Source of the DNA: Cladosporium sp. IMV 00045
Taxonomy: Eukaryota; Ascomycota; Dothideomycetes; Cladosporiales; Cladosporiaceae
Reading direction: 5' to 3'
Length of the DNA stretch: 62,723 nucleotides
Assembly (NCBI GenBank): GCA_001931905.2
Contig: MSJI02000506.1
Coordinates: 1-62,723, forward strand
Below, in pieces: positions 10,029 through 22,000 of this stretch (its first letter is position 1; each line of letters begins with the position of its first letter). Below the pieces are notes generated by a model. It was not told where the DNA came from and ran no database searches. It saw only the letters and a program-made list of their open reading frames with translations. The position numbers and the translations under genes were made by a program.

Positions 10029-11842
10029 ATGGAGGCTGCCGGGCTTGCTGTTGGCCTGGTGGCAACAGCTGATCTTTGCTTGAAGTAAGTCAGCATAACT
10101 CATAGTCTCATTTGCGCTGACATTCGCAGGTATGGCAGGAAGCTCATTACACTGTGCCACTCTTTTCAAGACGCCGAGAGTAACATTATTGAGCTACTAC
10201 TTACGCTGAAAGCACTCTGGTTGCGGATCCAGCGTCAGATCCTGGTTCTCCGCAATGTCGAGGTCGCGAACGGTCTTGGGGAAGACCTTCAATACCTGCA
10301 GATGCAGATGCTCGGTGTATTACAGTCAAAACTGCACGGGATCGGCGAGAAAGTTGACAGACTGGCAAACGCGTCGTTGCTTCTCAGGTGCGTTAGGTTG
10401 CGGCAGTTGCACTAGGTTTGGGGAAAATTGAGCTGTGGAGAAAGCTTACTCTCTTCGAAGGAAGATCACGTACGCCATGTACATGAAGGAGTCATTAAGG
10501 GGATCGATCAACGAGCTTGAAATCTGGTACCGACGATGGGACCCCTCGTGGTTCCTCATCGCACGTCTGTCAGTCCCAAGTGTGGATGCCGCGTTACAAG
10601 AACAGAGATCCAAAGACAACCTGCCCAGGAAACAGCCATTGACTATGCTGGAGGAGCTACGCAACAAAACACGTGTGATAGAAAACACGAGTGACGACCT
10701 TTACGACTTCCTCGAAGACACGGTCACCTTTACCTTGTCCTCACAGATCAAATACTCCACAGTCTCCAAGGTCGTCCGGCTCGACACCAACGAGGCTTTG
10801 CTGATCGACCCCATAGTGTATCAGCAAAATCACAGCAGCGAGGGCAATCTTAGCAAAGATGTGCAAAAGCTTGCAAGCATCTTGTCAACGATGGACTCAC
10901 AAACGTGCAATGTCCTTGGTTGCAGTGGAGTTCGGAAGAACACAGACAAGGGCGGCAAACTGCAGGGCTTTTCTCTGGCATTGCAAGCACCAATCATACG
11001 TCGAATTAGCCATGAGGAAAGCATCGATCCGAGTCTCAACATTGCTCAGGTAAGTTGACACAAAAGCGAACACTGACCAGCTCTGACACAAAGACCTATT
11101 AGCTGGACATTCGTTCATTGAGAGATCTGATGCTTGACACAACTCCCGCCAAATCGTTGACGTATCGTTTGAAAGCGGGCAAGAGTATCGCGAGATCCAT
11201 CATATTCCTTCACAGCGCATCATTTGTGCACAAGAACATCAGGCCAGAGACGATTTTGGTCACCGAAACTGGAGAATTCTACCTCGTCGGCTTCCAGTGC
11301 TTTCGAGCGGCTGCGGGCGAGACCTATATGCTTGGTGATACGGTTCAGTCGAAAAATCTCTATCGCCATCCGGCTCGACAAGGCCAAGTCCCAGAAGAGA
11401 TGTATTCGATGCAGCACGATGTGTACAGCCTGGGCGTCTGCCTCCTCGAAGTTGGCCTATGGAGTTCATTCGTCAAGTATAACGACGCCGCGACCGAGAG
11501 CTACGTGAATATCTCTGCAATTCCAGAAGCCAGCGTTTCGCCTGCTGTGCGTGGTCACAAAACTCGTGCGTACGAGGTCAAGCGGAAATTGATATCCCTT
11601 GCAAAGACAGAGCTTCCGAGTCGCATGGGAGACGAGTATAGCGCTGTAGTGGTTTCGTGTCTGACATACCTGGATAAAGACAGCAATCTTGGCAGTGTTG
11701 ACGAGCTTCTGGAGGATGACAATGGCGTTATCATAGGAGTGAACTACATTCAGAAGGTCAGCACTACCACTGTGTCGTCGTCATCCCGTCCGACTAACCG
11801 CCTCCGCAGATTTTGGAGGAGATTGAAGAGATTGTTGCCTGA
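10029..11842 (+). CDS. HeLo-like domain fused to a pseudokinase (MLKL-like architecture)
   Basis: Five exons, 10029-10084, 10130-10387, 10461-11049, 11103-11756 and 11810-11842, join in phase into 529 aa. All introns are GT-AG and 45-73 nt; the last contains branch site GACTAAC. The N-terminus MEAAGLAVGLV is the hallmark opening of fungal HeLo-type (Het-s/prion-inhibition) helical bundles. The C-terminal half is kinase-like but lacks catalysis. The HRDLKPEN loop reads HKNIRPET (about 344-351), DFG is VGF (about 363-365), and no Gly loop is visible. The structural DVYSLGVCLLE helix F is kept. HeLo bundles are known relatives of the MLKL four-helix killer domain, so a membrane-acting death effector controlled by its pseudokinase is a reasonable inference. 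It pairs with the divergent kinase-WW gene. Confidence 0.82.
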
Positions 11843-12814
11843 ATGCGTTTGTTGCTATACCAAATAGGCCGGCACCGCAGATCTTGGAGATCTTCATGCG
11901 CGAAAGGAGTTGTAGTTTCATCTCACAAATGGGAACAAGAGCGTTATTCCACTTGAGAAATGCCCAGAATGCAAGCTAGAGCCAAGAAGATCAACAACTG
12001 ATTTGGGGCTTCAATTGATAGCTAAGCCGTACAATAACGTGTCGCGACTTCGCTTCCTCACCTCGAGTTGGTAAGCCGCTCATACCAAAGTCTGCGCGAC
12101 TACTCTGTGGTCTATGACGGCCGACATTGATACAGCCCAACGTCGAAATCCTGCTCTCTCTAGCCCCGCGTGAATAGATTGTGCTATGATCTATGAGGTT
12201 GCCTTTGTAATGTATCCCCGGCGTCCATGAATGCACACGACAGTGTCCTAGTATATTCAGCTCCGATCTTAGGGCGCAGAATACCCTAATCCCGAGGCTT
12301 CTCCAACCCCGATGTGGCTGATCAAACGACTAATTTGCCTTCAAAGTGGATCGCTTGATGCAGTTCATTGGCTCAGGCGGTTTCGGCATTCATAAGAACC
12401 GTTATAAGCTGCATCTATAGGCGACTATCTCACGGCAGCATCAACATCCGATAAAGCCCACTTACGCACCAATGTGGTCGCCCGCCCGGGAAGCAGCAAG
12501 ATGAGACGACTTCGTATATTTGCTCGTATTGAACTGGTGGACAAATGCGACCCGTCACATGAAGATCTCTCGCGGTTTCTAGACGCTAAAACCTGGCTCG
12601 TTAACGAAGGTTGCACGACTGCGGTCGCACCTGTAGGCTGCGCGTGCTGAGGCTTTAGAAGAAAGAAGAGCTTCGTGTTTCCACCATACTGTAAGTTATA
12701 AAGGACCGTACTCTTTCCATCCAGTCAAGTTGGCTGCATTCCTCCAGCTCTCTGAACCGCAATCAAAGTTGCATACGGCTACTGCGATATCCAATCCTGA
12801 CGATAATATTCAAC
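11843..12814. other. Intergenic with Baeyer-Villiger monooxygenase promoter
   Basis: No supportable gene. It contains the 3' flank of the HeLo-pseudokinase gene and the TATA-bearing promoter of the monooxygenase. Confidence 0.5.
12697..12704 (+). promoter_or_regulatory. TATA box of the Baeyer-Villiger monooxygenase gene
   Basis: TATAAAGG lies 111 nt upstream of ATG 12815 and is followed by a pyrimidine-rich leader, a common fungal promoter layout. Confidence 0.55.
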
Positions 12815-14758
12815 ATGCCAGCACCGGCTGTCGTCCCTCCCACAGACAATGACCAAGAGCAACCGGAACGTCACATCGACCTATCAGACTACCTACGACG
12901 ATGCGAAGAAGAGCGCAATAGACGTCTGAGGCCTTATGATAAGAGCCATTACATCAACTTGGAGAAACCCGGCAGTGGCGAAAGCCCCTTGCAGGATCCC
13001 TGGATACCTGATGGTACGCCAGTGAACCAAGTCGTTCCTGATGGCGGTCATACGAAGGTCCTGGTCATTGGAGCGGGTTTTGGTGGGCTACAATGTGCCG
13101 GAAAGCTGATCAAATCTGGCCTCAAGCCCGAGGATATCCTCATGGTCGACACTGCAGGTGGCTTCGGAGGCACCTGGTATTGGCAGCGTTACCCAGGTCT
13201 GACGTGTGATACCGAAAGTTATATATACATGCCTTTCCTCGAAGACCTTGATTACATGCCCACGAGGAAGTATGTCTCTGGAGAAGAGCTTCGAAATTAC
13301 GCTGAGGCTGTGGCGGCACGCTTCAAACTCCAGGACCGAGCAATGCTGCAGACCTCCACCAAGGCGGCACTCTGGGATGATCAGTCGAAAGAATGGATCG
13401 TCGAACTTCTCCAGAAGCCGAAAAGCGGTGCTGAGAAAGCAATCACTATCCGCAGTGACTTTCTCGTGATGGTTTCTGGCATCTTCACTTCGGCGAGAAT
13501 GCCGAATGCTTTTGGAATGAACCAATTCGAAGGCCACCAATTCCATACTTCTCGATGGGACTATTCATTCACCAATGGCTCAAGTGCGAACCCAGAACTT
13601 ACCGGGCTACAAGGCAAGCGTGTCGGCATTGTGGGCACTGGCGCCACTGCTGTCCAAGTAGTTCCTCAAGTGGCGAAGTGGGCGAAGGAGCTTCATGTCT
13701 TCCAACGCACGCCTTCTGCTGTCGATAATCGCGATCAGAAGGTCACTGACCCCCAGACCTGGAATTCTGAGGTCGCAAACAAAGTGGGTTGGCAACGAGA
13801 GCGTGCTGCAAATTTCGCCTCTTGTTTCTCTGGGCTATCAGGATCATCTAAAGTCGACTTGGTCGATGACGGTTTCTCGCGTGCCACCGCTTTCTATGCA
13901 ATCACTGGCGGCCCAAACAATGTCACCCCCGCGACAATTCCTCAACACGTGCGAGACCTGCATGTACTGGATTACCCACGCTCGGAACGGATTCGGCAAC
14001 GAGTAGCCGATACTGTCAAAGACACGACGACGGCCGAAACACTGAAAGCGTGGTATCCGACCTGGTGCAAAAGACCAACGTTCAATGATGAGTATCTCGA
14101 GGCGTTCAATCAGCAGAATGTGACGCTGGTCGATGTTGGACGAGACGGCATTCACAACTTCTCGCCCGCTGGACCCATCGTCAACAACACTGAATACCCA
14201 CTTGACGTCCTCATCTGGAGTACGGGCTACGAATCCCCAGCCGCAGGTTCTTACGCCGACAAGTGCGCCATGGACGTTGTTGGAAGAAATGGCCTGACCA
14301 TGTCGGAGAAGTTCCAACGGGGCTTCACCACCTTACACGGCGTCACTTCACGCGATTTGCCGAATTTACTCTTCATTGGATCAACTCAAGCCGGCGCTTC
14401 GTCAAACTTCTTGTTCTCCTCCGACGTGATGAGCGACCACATAGCGTACATCATTTGCGAGGCGGCGAAGCGTGCTCCTTCCACTGGCAAGGTGGTTGTA
14501 GAAGCAGAGGCAGAAGCTGAAGAGGCTTATGCCCAGAAAATCGCCAGCATGGCCATGGTAGTCGCTCCCATAGCTGAGTGTACACCAAGCTACTTCAACT
14601 TGGATGGTAGGATCAGAAACATGCCTATCGAACAACGCATTGCAGCAGCAAGATTCTCAATTTGGGGCCAGGGGATTCTGGACTACGACGCTTTTTTGAG
14701 AGCATGGAGAGAGAATGGCGATATGAAGGGTCTGAATATCACTGTGCATAATACTTGA
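12815..14758 (+). CDS. Baeyer-Villiger monooxygenase (FAD/NADPH class B flavoprotein)
   Basis: A single intronless frame of 647 aa. FAD is bound at GAGFGG (86-91) and NADPH at GTGATA (274-279). Two Baeyer-Villiger signatures are present: the short one GGTWYWQRYPGLTCD (118-132) and the long one FEGHQFHTSRW (238-248, canonical F-x-G-x3-H-x3-W). The enzyme should insert oxygen next to a ketone to form an ester or lactone; the substrate cannot be read from sequence. The length matches the PAMO/steroid-monooxygenase type with an N-terminal extension of about 75 residues. The absence of introns differs from most neighbours and could fit retention from bacterial transfer, but the codon use looks ordinary. 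Confidence 0.93.
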   Translation: MPAPAVVPPTDNDQEQPERHIDLSDYLRRCEEERNRRLRPYDKSHYINLEKPGSGESPLQDPWIPDGTPVNQVVPDGGHTKVLVIGAGFGGLQCAGKLIKSGLKPEDILMVDTAGGFGGTWYWQRYPGLTCDTESYIYMPFLEDLDYMPTRKYVSGEELRNYAEAVAARFKLQDRAMLQTSTKAALWDDQSKEWIVELLQKPKSGAEKAITIRSDFLVMVSGIFTSARMPNAFGMNQFEGHQFHTSRWDYSFTNGSSANPELTGLQGKRVGIVGTGATAVQVVPQVAKWAKELHVFQRTPSAVDNRDQKVTDPQTWNSEVANKVGWQRERAANFASCFSGLSGSSKVDLVDDGFSRATAFYAITGGPNNVTPATIPQHVRDLHVLDYPRSERIRQRVADTVKDTTTAETLKAWYPTWCKRPTFNDEYLEAFNQQNVTLVDVGRDGIHNFSPAGPIVNNTEYPLDVLIWSTGYESPAAGSYADKCAMDVVGRNGLTMSEKFQRGFTTLHGVTSRDLPNLLFIGSTQAGASSNFLFSSDVMSDHIAYIICEAAKRAPSTGKVVVEAEAEAEEAYAQKIASMAMVVAPIAECTPSYFNLDGRIRNMPIEQRIAAARFSIWGQGILDYDAFLRAWRENGDMKGLNITVHNT

Positions 14759-15131
14759 CGGCACTTCCTAATCACACAAGCGAATGTTTTGCACGGGAGT
14801 ACGTCTATCGTCTGGACTGTTTCTTTGTTCAAAACTTGATATCTTCTTTGAACGAAATCGTCATGCAGCTGGAATGAAAACGTTGCTTCGAAAGCGAAGA
14901 GATGGGAGAATTATTTCCATTCGCCTACGTCTCAGTAGAATTTCCTGACGATCAACAAGCCAAAATGTCTCTGGAAACAATGAAGCATGTTTTCATTTGG
15001 TCAAGGAAGCGACAGAGGCACAGCTACCATGTCCATGGCTTTACGCTTCTAAATATCGACCCCGTTTGCGGTGTTGGGCGAGACCTGTATGGCTAGTAAA
15101 TCACCATGTTCAAGAACATCTTTCCTCACCG
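14759..15131. other. Intergenic between convergent genes
   Basis: 3' flanks of the monooxygenase and the DUF4246 gene. I see nothing else. Confidence 0.5.
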
Positions 15132-17303
15132 TCAATGCTCGCAGAAAGCGTAGTCTCGTAGTGCCCACTGTGTGTTGGTTTCTTTCTGCTGCGCTCGCCG
15201 CTCTCTCATCAAATCCCTCCGCACGTTCTTCGCCCTTAGCAAACTGATTGGGAAGCTGTTGCTCACTTCATTGTAGATTTTGTCCATCAACTCGCCTGGC
15301 AGCTTCTCAAATTGAGTCCCCTCGATGTTCTTGTTGATGCTTTGAGCCCACCAATCCAGCTGTTGTGGGGGAACATTGGCCGTCGAGGGTATCCTAATGT
15401 CGGGGTCGACGAGAAATAGTGCAAGCAATTTGCGATGCCCTGGCTTGGAAGTGTCGGCAAGCTTGAATGGGGAGACACGATGTTGAAGCACGTTGGGAAA
15501 CACAAGAAGGCGGTCCTCCCTCGTGAGGACTTTGCCGATGACTTGATTCGTCGACTGTTTCAATGGATGAGCATGCGAACGGAGAAGGCACTACGGCGAA
15601 GACAGGAAGGCTTACAAGGTTGCCATTGAGGCCGTATATTTCAGCTATCCCGCCGTATCGGTATTGTTCGTAGTCAGGGCCTGATGGCCAACCGTATTCA
15701 TGACGAGAAATACTGTTGAACGCAAGAAAGGATCCGTTAACTTCTTCGCGAAATGCGAGATGGGAATCGGTGACGTTGTCGCTGTCATAGTAATAAAGCG
15801 CGCTTGCGCAAATGTGCTCGTTGCAAAGACCCTACGATGGGAGTCTTGGGTCAGTGTTCATCAGTTTTGTGGCCAGTGAGAATTGCTTACTTCGACATGC
15901 CACGAGCCTCCCCTGTAGTGTGGATCCTCCGGCGTCAATTGAATGTTTGCTAATTTGACAATAACTTGTAACTTTTTGCCCGGGAACGAATGGTCAAACT
16001 GGAGGGCTTCCTCATCTGTTGCTGATCTTTCTCGGGGTTCATAGGCGTCTGGTTCCGGAGCAATGATGTATTTGTCTTTGTAGTCTTCTTCCCCCTCACT
16101 GGAATAGTCAGGGTCAAAAGAGTCGCTGTCTTCAGCACCGCTCCCATGCTCCCTCCTGCGCTTTGCCCGTCTTGCTCTTACTTCGTCTCGTCTCGTATAT
16201 TTCTGACTGAGGGCAGCATCAGCTGCCTGGTGATCATAACCATCGCCCTTCAGCACCATTCTCGGAGTGTCGTGGAGGAAATGAGTCGATCGCAGGGCCA
16301 TTTTCCATAAAGGAATCGACTTTGTAATCACCTTCTCGATGGTACGGTAGAGTCCCTCATTGCCATCGGGGTGCAGATTGTTGATGTAACTAACGATCTT
16401 CGCATCGCCGTTTGATCGTATCTTCACATCGCTTGGTAGCCATTGGTACCTCAACGAGTAGAGTCTCGACTTGTAGTCGTCTTCACCGGGCTCTTTCAAA
16501 GCATGCACTCTTTTTCCACGTCCAATGTACTCGGCGCAACCTTTGAGAGGTACATTACCTTTCAAAAGGTACCTCGATCTGCCATACATCAAGGGGAAAA
16601 GCGAGGGGTGCACGAGGTTCAATACTTTCTTTCCAGAGCCCGGATGCCAATCCTTTCGATGTTCTGGCACATCTTCCAGGGGCGCTACGCCTGATCGGAG
16701 AGCTGTTTTGATATCGTCGCTGATGGCTTTGTCGGATATATAAACAGCTGCATTGGCGTCCATGACCTCGGTGAAGCCGTTCGCCACAGATAACGGTGCG
16801 CTTGCGCGAAGCTCTTCAATACACTGCAGTAGAGACCTGTTAAAATTTCCTTCCTTTGTGCTAGAGACCAGTGAACTTACGAAATTGAACACGTCTTCCG
16901 TCACGGCTCTCTGTTTAGCCGGCGCGTCAATTCCCTTGATGTCAAGAGCGACGTCGATCGCACCACTCGAGGATCCGCGGTCTTCGGGGGCCGAATTGGC
17001 CAGATCCTGATTCTCAGACTGAACCATGCGATCGCTTGCTTCCAGGGCCTCGGATTTCCACTTGCCAACAATGACCGGATCGAAGACCTTCTCTTCCCAG
17101 TTCTTTTTGTCTTTCAAGGCAGCCATGACGCCCAACATTACCCTCTCACGAACTGTGATGGGAAGAGCGGCCTCATACCAGTTATTGAAAATCCCACTCA
17201 AAAAAGAGCTGGATGTCTCGTTGTAAAGTGGTGCATTGATTCCTGGTAGTGTCGTTGGAGTTTTAGCGGCACTTTTGCCTTGTTCCGCTGCTTCCAACTG
17301 CAT
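15132..17303 (-). CDS. DUF4246 family protein
   Basis: Three exons, 15891-17303, 15616-15831 and 15132-15554, joined in phase 0 by introns of 59 and 61 nt, give 683 aa. Family features visible are LVHPSLFPLMYGRSR, YQWLPSDVK, SYINNLHPDGNEGLY, TPEDPHYRGGSWHVE followed across the intron by GLCNEHICASALYYYD, then FPNVLQHRVSPF and LALFLVDPD. Several resemble a 2-oxoglutarate/Fe(II) oxygenase fold: an H-x-E-like pair near SWHVEG and a distal His in LQHRVSPF. The biochemical role of DUF4246 is, to my knowledge, unassigned. A lysine/arginine-rich acidic stretch (RRDEVRARRAKRRREHGSG) in the middle could be a nuclear localisation signal. The gene is complete, with no frame damage. Confidence 0.88.
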
Positions 17304-17693
17304 AATTGATAGCGTTATTTTTTTTCGAATCGCACCAGATACAGCCGAGTGAGCGATTCAAGAGTGGTCCGGCGTTTTGAAGGGGTCCTCGAATCCTTTT
17401 ATATTTGATTATCCCGACCCGGAGAGTCATGACCAACATTTATTACTGGGTGGCTGCCTGCGGGGAGCCTGTGGCGCCCCACCATAGGGTCTACTTCCCG
17501 GCTACTGTACCAGCTACGAATCCTTCAAGGTAAATTTATCACATGATTTCGGGCCCTCACATTTCTATATTTCTGCGAATTCCTGAATTGTTGACAACTA
17601 GCCAAATCTAAGATGTAAACACAGCGGTAAGGAGCGTTCAATGCTCTCTAGGTGGCTGCGAAGACCTGTTTATGTCCTTGCCTTACTGCTTTG
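17304..17693. other. Intergenic
   Basis: Promoter side of the DUF4246 gene and 3' side of the broken NCS1 permease. A T-run lies just upstream of ATG 17303. Nothing else is recognised. Confidence 0.45.
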
Positions 17694-19020
17694 TCATAGG
17701 AGATCCATCTCTTTCTGTGTCACAGAAGCTTGCGTTTTCTGATATCCAGACCTTCCAAAGTGGTTGATGGTCAACTCCGTGGCATTATCATGAGGAGCAA
17801 CACCAAGTTTTTCCGCTTCCCTAGGAGTGAATGTTGCCCAGCCGTCGTATGTATCGAATTCGCCTGCTGCATCGATCGGGAACAACAGATTTATCCCATA
17901 GAAGCTGACGAATGAGATCGCCATCCCGACGAAGAAGGCTGTATAGTACAGCTGAAAGAGTGCTCGTGGGGCTGCCGACATTTCGCCAGCGCTGACGATG
18001 AGACCTCCAATCGTTGGAGCCCAGCCAGCTACCCAGCAAGGCAACACTCTCCAATTGATTCCATGTTTGAACCAGTAATGTGAGTTCTCTGGGGTGTACA
18101 AGTGAGACAGCCTGATTCTTTGATGGCGTACAAAGTAGTAGTCCGCAATCATGACTCCCATCAGCGGAGCAAGAAAGACGGAGAATGAGCTGAGGACTGT
18201 GACGAATGTAGCGGCTCGGTTGATTAGTTGCCATGGCTGGATAATCCATGCCGCCAAAAATGTGATAATAGCACCACGGCGGATATCCACGTATCTTGGG
18301 AACATCCCGGCTAGATCAATGCCTCCAGCGACGGCGTTTCCGCAGACATTCTGGAAGAGAATCGCAAACGTGAACGCGAGAGCGAGGAAGAAGACGGCTC
18401 TCGTGCTCCGGATGACCCGTTGCCGTCTATAGAACAGTCAATGGAATGCTATCATGCAGACACTAAAATCAGACTTACTGTCCATGATGACCATCATCAA
18501 GTCGGGTGGGTTCCAGTAGATCTCGCCGTAGATAATCTGACAGGCAGCCGTTGTGACTAGACCGCCTAGTGAAACGAGTATACCGACTAACCACTGCACC
18601 GACACCACACCAGCCACAAATCCAACTTTGCTATTGGCGTACCGTGAGAAGCCACTCTCGTTGGTCATGCCGGCAGCTTTTTGTCCAATCGCCTGGTTGA
18701 GGCCTGCTATCATAAGCCAAGAAACACTCCACCTCGACGAAGAAGGGACATCTTGGCCTTGGTAGAAGACAGGACCAACCCCTTTAGCGACAGACAAAGA
18801 CCAGATCATCATGGCCAGCATAGCAATCCCACAACCAACACTGGAGATGAAGAAGGGCTTCTTGAATCGTTCAGGACGGATGAACAAGAAGGGTACTGAG
18901 ACAACCCAGAAGACGATGAATCCCACCATTTCAGACGTATCGGTGGGGACACTGCTGGGTAAAGTGTTCGGAAGGCGACGAAATGATGGCCATAACGCAG
19001 TGAGGCAGGACATTGATCTG
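17694..19020 (-). pseudogene. NCS1-type nucleobase/allantoin permease, N-terminus lost
   Basis: Two coding blocks on the minus strand read as an NCS1 (uracil/allantoin/thiamine type) symporter. The upstream block (about 18475-19020) contains ALWPSFRRLPNTLPSS and the substrate-site-like GQKAAGMTNESGFSRYA. The downstream block (17694 to about 18425) contains NVCGNAVAGGIDLAGMFPRY and LAPLMGVMIADYYFVRH. Homologues carry roughly 150-180 further residues (the first helices) before ALWPSF. Here the frame runs into TAG and TAA at 19025-19035, next to sequence belonging to the opposite-strand hydantoinase. The obvious intron (GTAAGT...CTATAG) also joins out of phase: donor phase 1, while the acceptor side needs phase 2. 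I read it as a truncated, frameshifted relic of a purine/hydantoin uptake gene. Confidence 0.75.
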
Positions 19021-19033
19021 ACCAATTACTAGC

Positions 19034-22000
19034 ACCAACACTGATGCCGTTATCCTTGATCCATCACGGACAGCGGACTCCAATCGTGGGATTATTGCAT
19101 GGAAAAAATCGAGCACAACTCAAAATCCCAGCGATGGCATCAATCGAGTCATTCGAGAAATGTTCCAAGAGAGTAGTATCGAGCCGCAGCAAGTGGCAAG
19201 TGTCACAATCGGTACGACCCATTTCATCAACGCTGTAGTTGAGATGGATCAGTCTCGCCTGGCCAAGGTTGGTGTGATTCGACTTTGCGGACCTTTTTCC
19301 AAAGACATTCCCATCGGCATCGATTGGCCACCCGAGCTTCGCAACATCATTTGTGGCTACAGAGGCACGGTTGATGGTGGTCTGGAGATCGACGGAAGCT
19401 TGATCGCCGAGCTGGATGTAGACGAGGTTCGACGCCATGGTCAAGAGATCAAAGCCCAAGGGATAAAGAGTATTGCCATTGTTGGCATCTTTAGCCCTAT
19501 CGACGCTGTCTACAAGCAAGAGGAGACAGCTGCAGTTGTCGTTCGGGACGTCTTCCCCAAGGCGGATGTTGTTTGTTCAAAATAAGTAGCAAACATTGGC
19601 TTCCTGGAGAGAGAGAATGCGACCATTCTGAACGCATCTATACTACCATTTGCTCGTCGTACAATCCGTTCATTTCAGACCGCCATTCTTGACTTGCAGA
19701 TCGCTTGTCCGATCTTCCTCACTCAGAACGACGGCACCATACTATCTGCTCCAGCAGCGGCAAGACTTCCTATTCGCACATTCTCCAGTGGGCCTACGAA
19801 CAGCATGAGAGGCGCGGCCTTTTTGCTGCAGGGACAAGTGCAGGAAGCGATGATGGTTGTGGACATTGGTGGAACGACTACAGATGTCGGTCTTCTCCAG
19901 AAGAATGGCTTTCCCCGACAAGCGGCAGCTTACAGCAAGATTGCTGAAGTTCGCACCAATTTTTCCTACCCAGATGTCAGAAGCATCGGCCTCGGAGGCG
20001 GTTCTTTAGTGAGACGAAACCAAGGCGGGAAGCTCATCGTTGGCCCCGAGAGCGTGGGCTACGAGATCACACAGAAGGCGCTTGTCTTCGGCGGCCACAT
20101 TCCCACCACGACCGACTACACTGTGCTTGCTGACGAAGGCCTGGACATTGGCGATCGTTCAAAAGTAGAAGACTCAGATCTTCAGGCAAGTCTATTCGAA
20201 TTTAGGAAAGGGTCAAGAGCATGCTGGAAGGCGTCGTTGATGCAATGAAAACCTCACCCGAAGTCATTCCTGTCGTACTTGTCGGTGGAGGCGCAGTCAT
20301 CGCTCCAGATCATCTCGCTGGCGCGAGCAAGGTTGTCAAGCCAAAGTGGTCCGGTGTGGCAAATGCTATTGGTGCCGCCACGGCTTTGGTGGGTGGCACT
20401 GTTGATCTGGTCGTCAGCACCGAAGGAAGATCGAAAACGCAGATCACGGACGAGCTTTCGCAGAAAGCAATCGATGCAGCTGTGTTGAACGGTGCATTGC
20501 GACAGACTGTCAGCGTTGTGGAAATGGACAGCTTTCCATTACAATACATCGCAGACAAATCACGCATGATTGTGAAAGCTGTGGGTAGTTTTGACTATAC
20601 TCGAGCTGCTGATGAAGTTTACACGCACTTCCTCGATAATGACCAGGAGGATATCGAAGACGGCGAACACCCCAACGAGCAAAAAGTCAAGCTTCCCTCT
20701 GACCCAGCTCTGCAGAAGCCCGCTTTGACAAAAGACTTCATCGTTTCTTACAGGCCTGAGATCATACAGCGCCAGTGGCTTTTGTCAGAACTCGACCTGG
20801 AGTTCATATCAACAGGATGCTACATCCTCGGTACAGGAGGAGGCGGAAGCCCGTACCAACATTTCCTTCGCTTGCGTGAGCTCAAAAGATCAGGTGCTAT
20901 ACTTCGAGTCGTCTCACCGCATGACCTCAAAGATGACGATATAGTAGCATGCGGTGGTGGGAAAGGGTCTCCCCAAGTTTCCGTTGAGAAACCGTATGGC
21001 GATGAGTAAGTTGTCTACATCATGCTGAATCAGTATTATCGTTGACATCCAGATACCAGGATGCTGGAGGCTCAAAGAGAGCTGTACAATTACTTGAAAA
21101 TCAAGCCTGATGTCGTAATACCTCTCGAGATTGGAGGTGGTAATGGCCTCCAAGGGCTAATCATTGGTGCATCATCCAACATGGACATTCCAACTGTCGA
21201 TGGTGACTGGATGGGAAGAGCATATCCAGTATCTTGGCAGACCACGCCGGTCGTGTATGAGAAAAATGCCATGATGGTGCCCACTTGCATCTCTGATGGT
21301 AATGGGCGAATTATTGTAAGGCCTCACTCTTTGAAGGTATGGAAGTCGTCATAGACACTCTCTTATTGACTGCTTTACTTCCAGTTCATGACGAAGGCGC
21401 CCACCGAGCTCGATGCTGAAAGAGCTCTGCGCGCTGCGCTGTCACAGATGGGTTCTCACGTTGGCTGTGCTAAGGGACCTGTTAGCGGGAAGAACACGAA
21501 GACATGGGTCATCGAAAACACCATTTCATTAGCTTGGCGAATCGGGCGTGCAGTAATGCTGGCTCGGTGCACGAACAATATCGACAATGTGGCTGAGGCA
21601 ATTGTTGCGGAAGTTGGTGGTGCAGAGTCGGCTTGCGTATTATTCAAAGGCAAAATCGTTGGTGTGGAACGCCGTTTGAAGATGGGTCATGCGTACGGTG
21701 AGGTTGTAATTGGAGGTGAAGGTCCCGGGATCGTCAAAGCCAAGATGACAATACCATTCAAGAACGAGAATATTCTTGCCAGAAAGTTAAACGAGGATGG
21801 TCAAGAAGAGGTATGTGCTATCACCAAGATTAGCAGGAGAAGAACCTTCGTGCTTGTGGCTCCAGCAATTCGTGCTAACCTCCGTCTTAGATCGTCGCAA
21901 GTGTACCTGACCTTATCACTGTCATCGATGCACAAGATGGAGAAGCACTTGGTACGCAAGATTACCGCTATGGTCTGCCTGTTGTTGTCCTCGGCATAAC

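Noticed and set aside
10435..10460. Extending exon 3 of the HeLo-pseudokinase gene upstream to 10435
   Set aside because: It would begin with GTG and break the link with exon 2. Splicing at 10461 restores LLLR-KITYAMYMK in phase.
20185..20204. GC-AG intron (GCAAGT...TTTAG) to explain the hydantoinase frame change
   Set aside because: It would be only 20 nt, too short to splice; a one-base deletion near 20206 explains the shift better.
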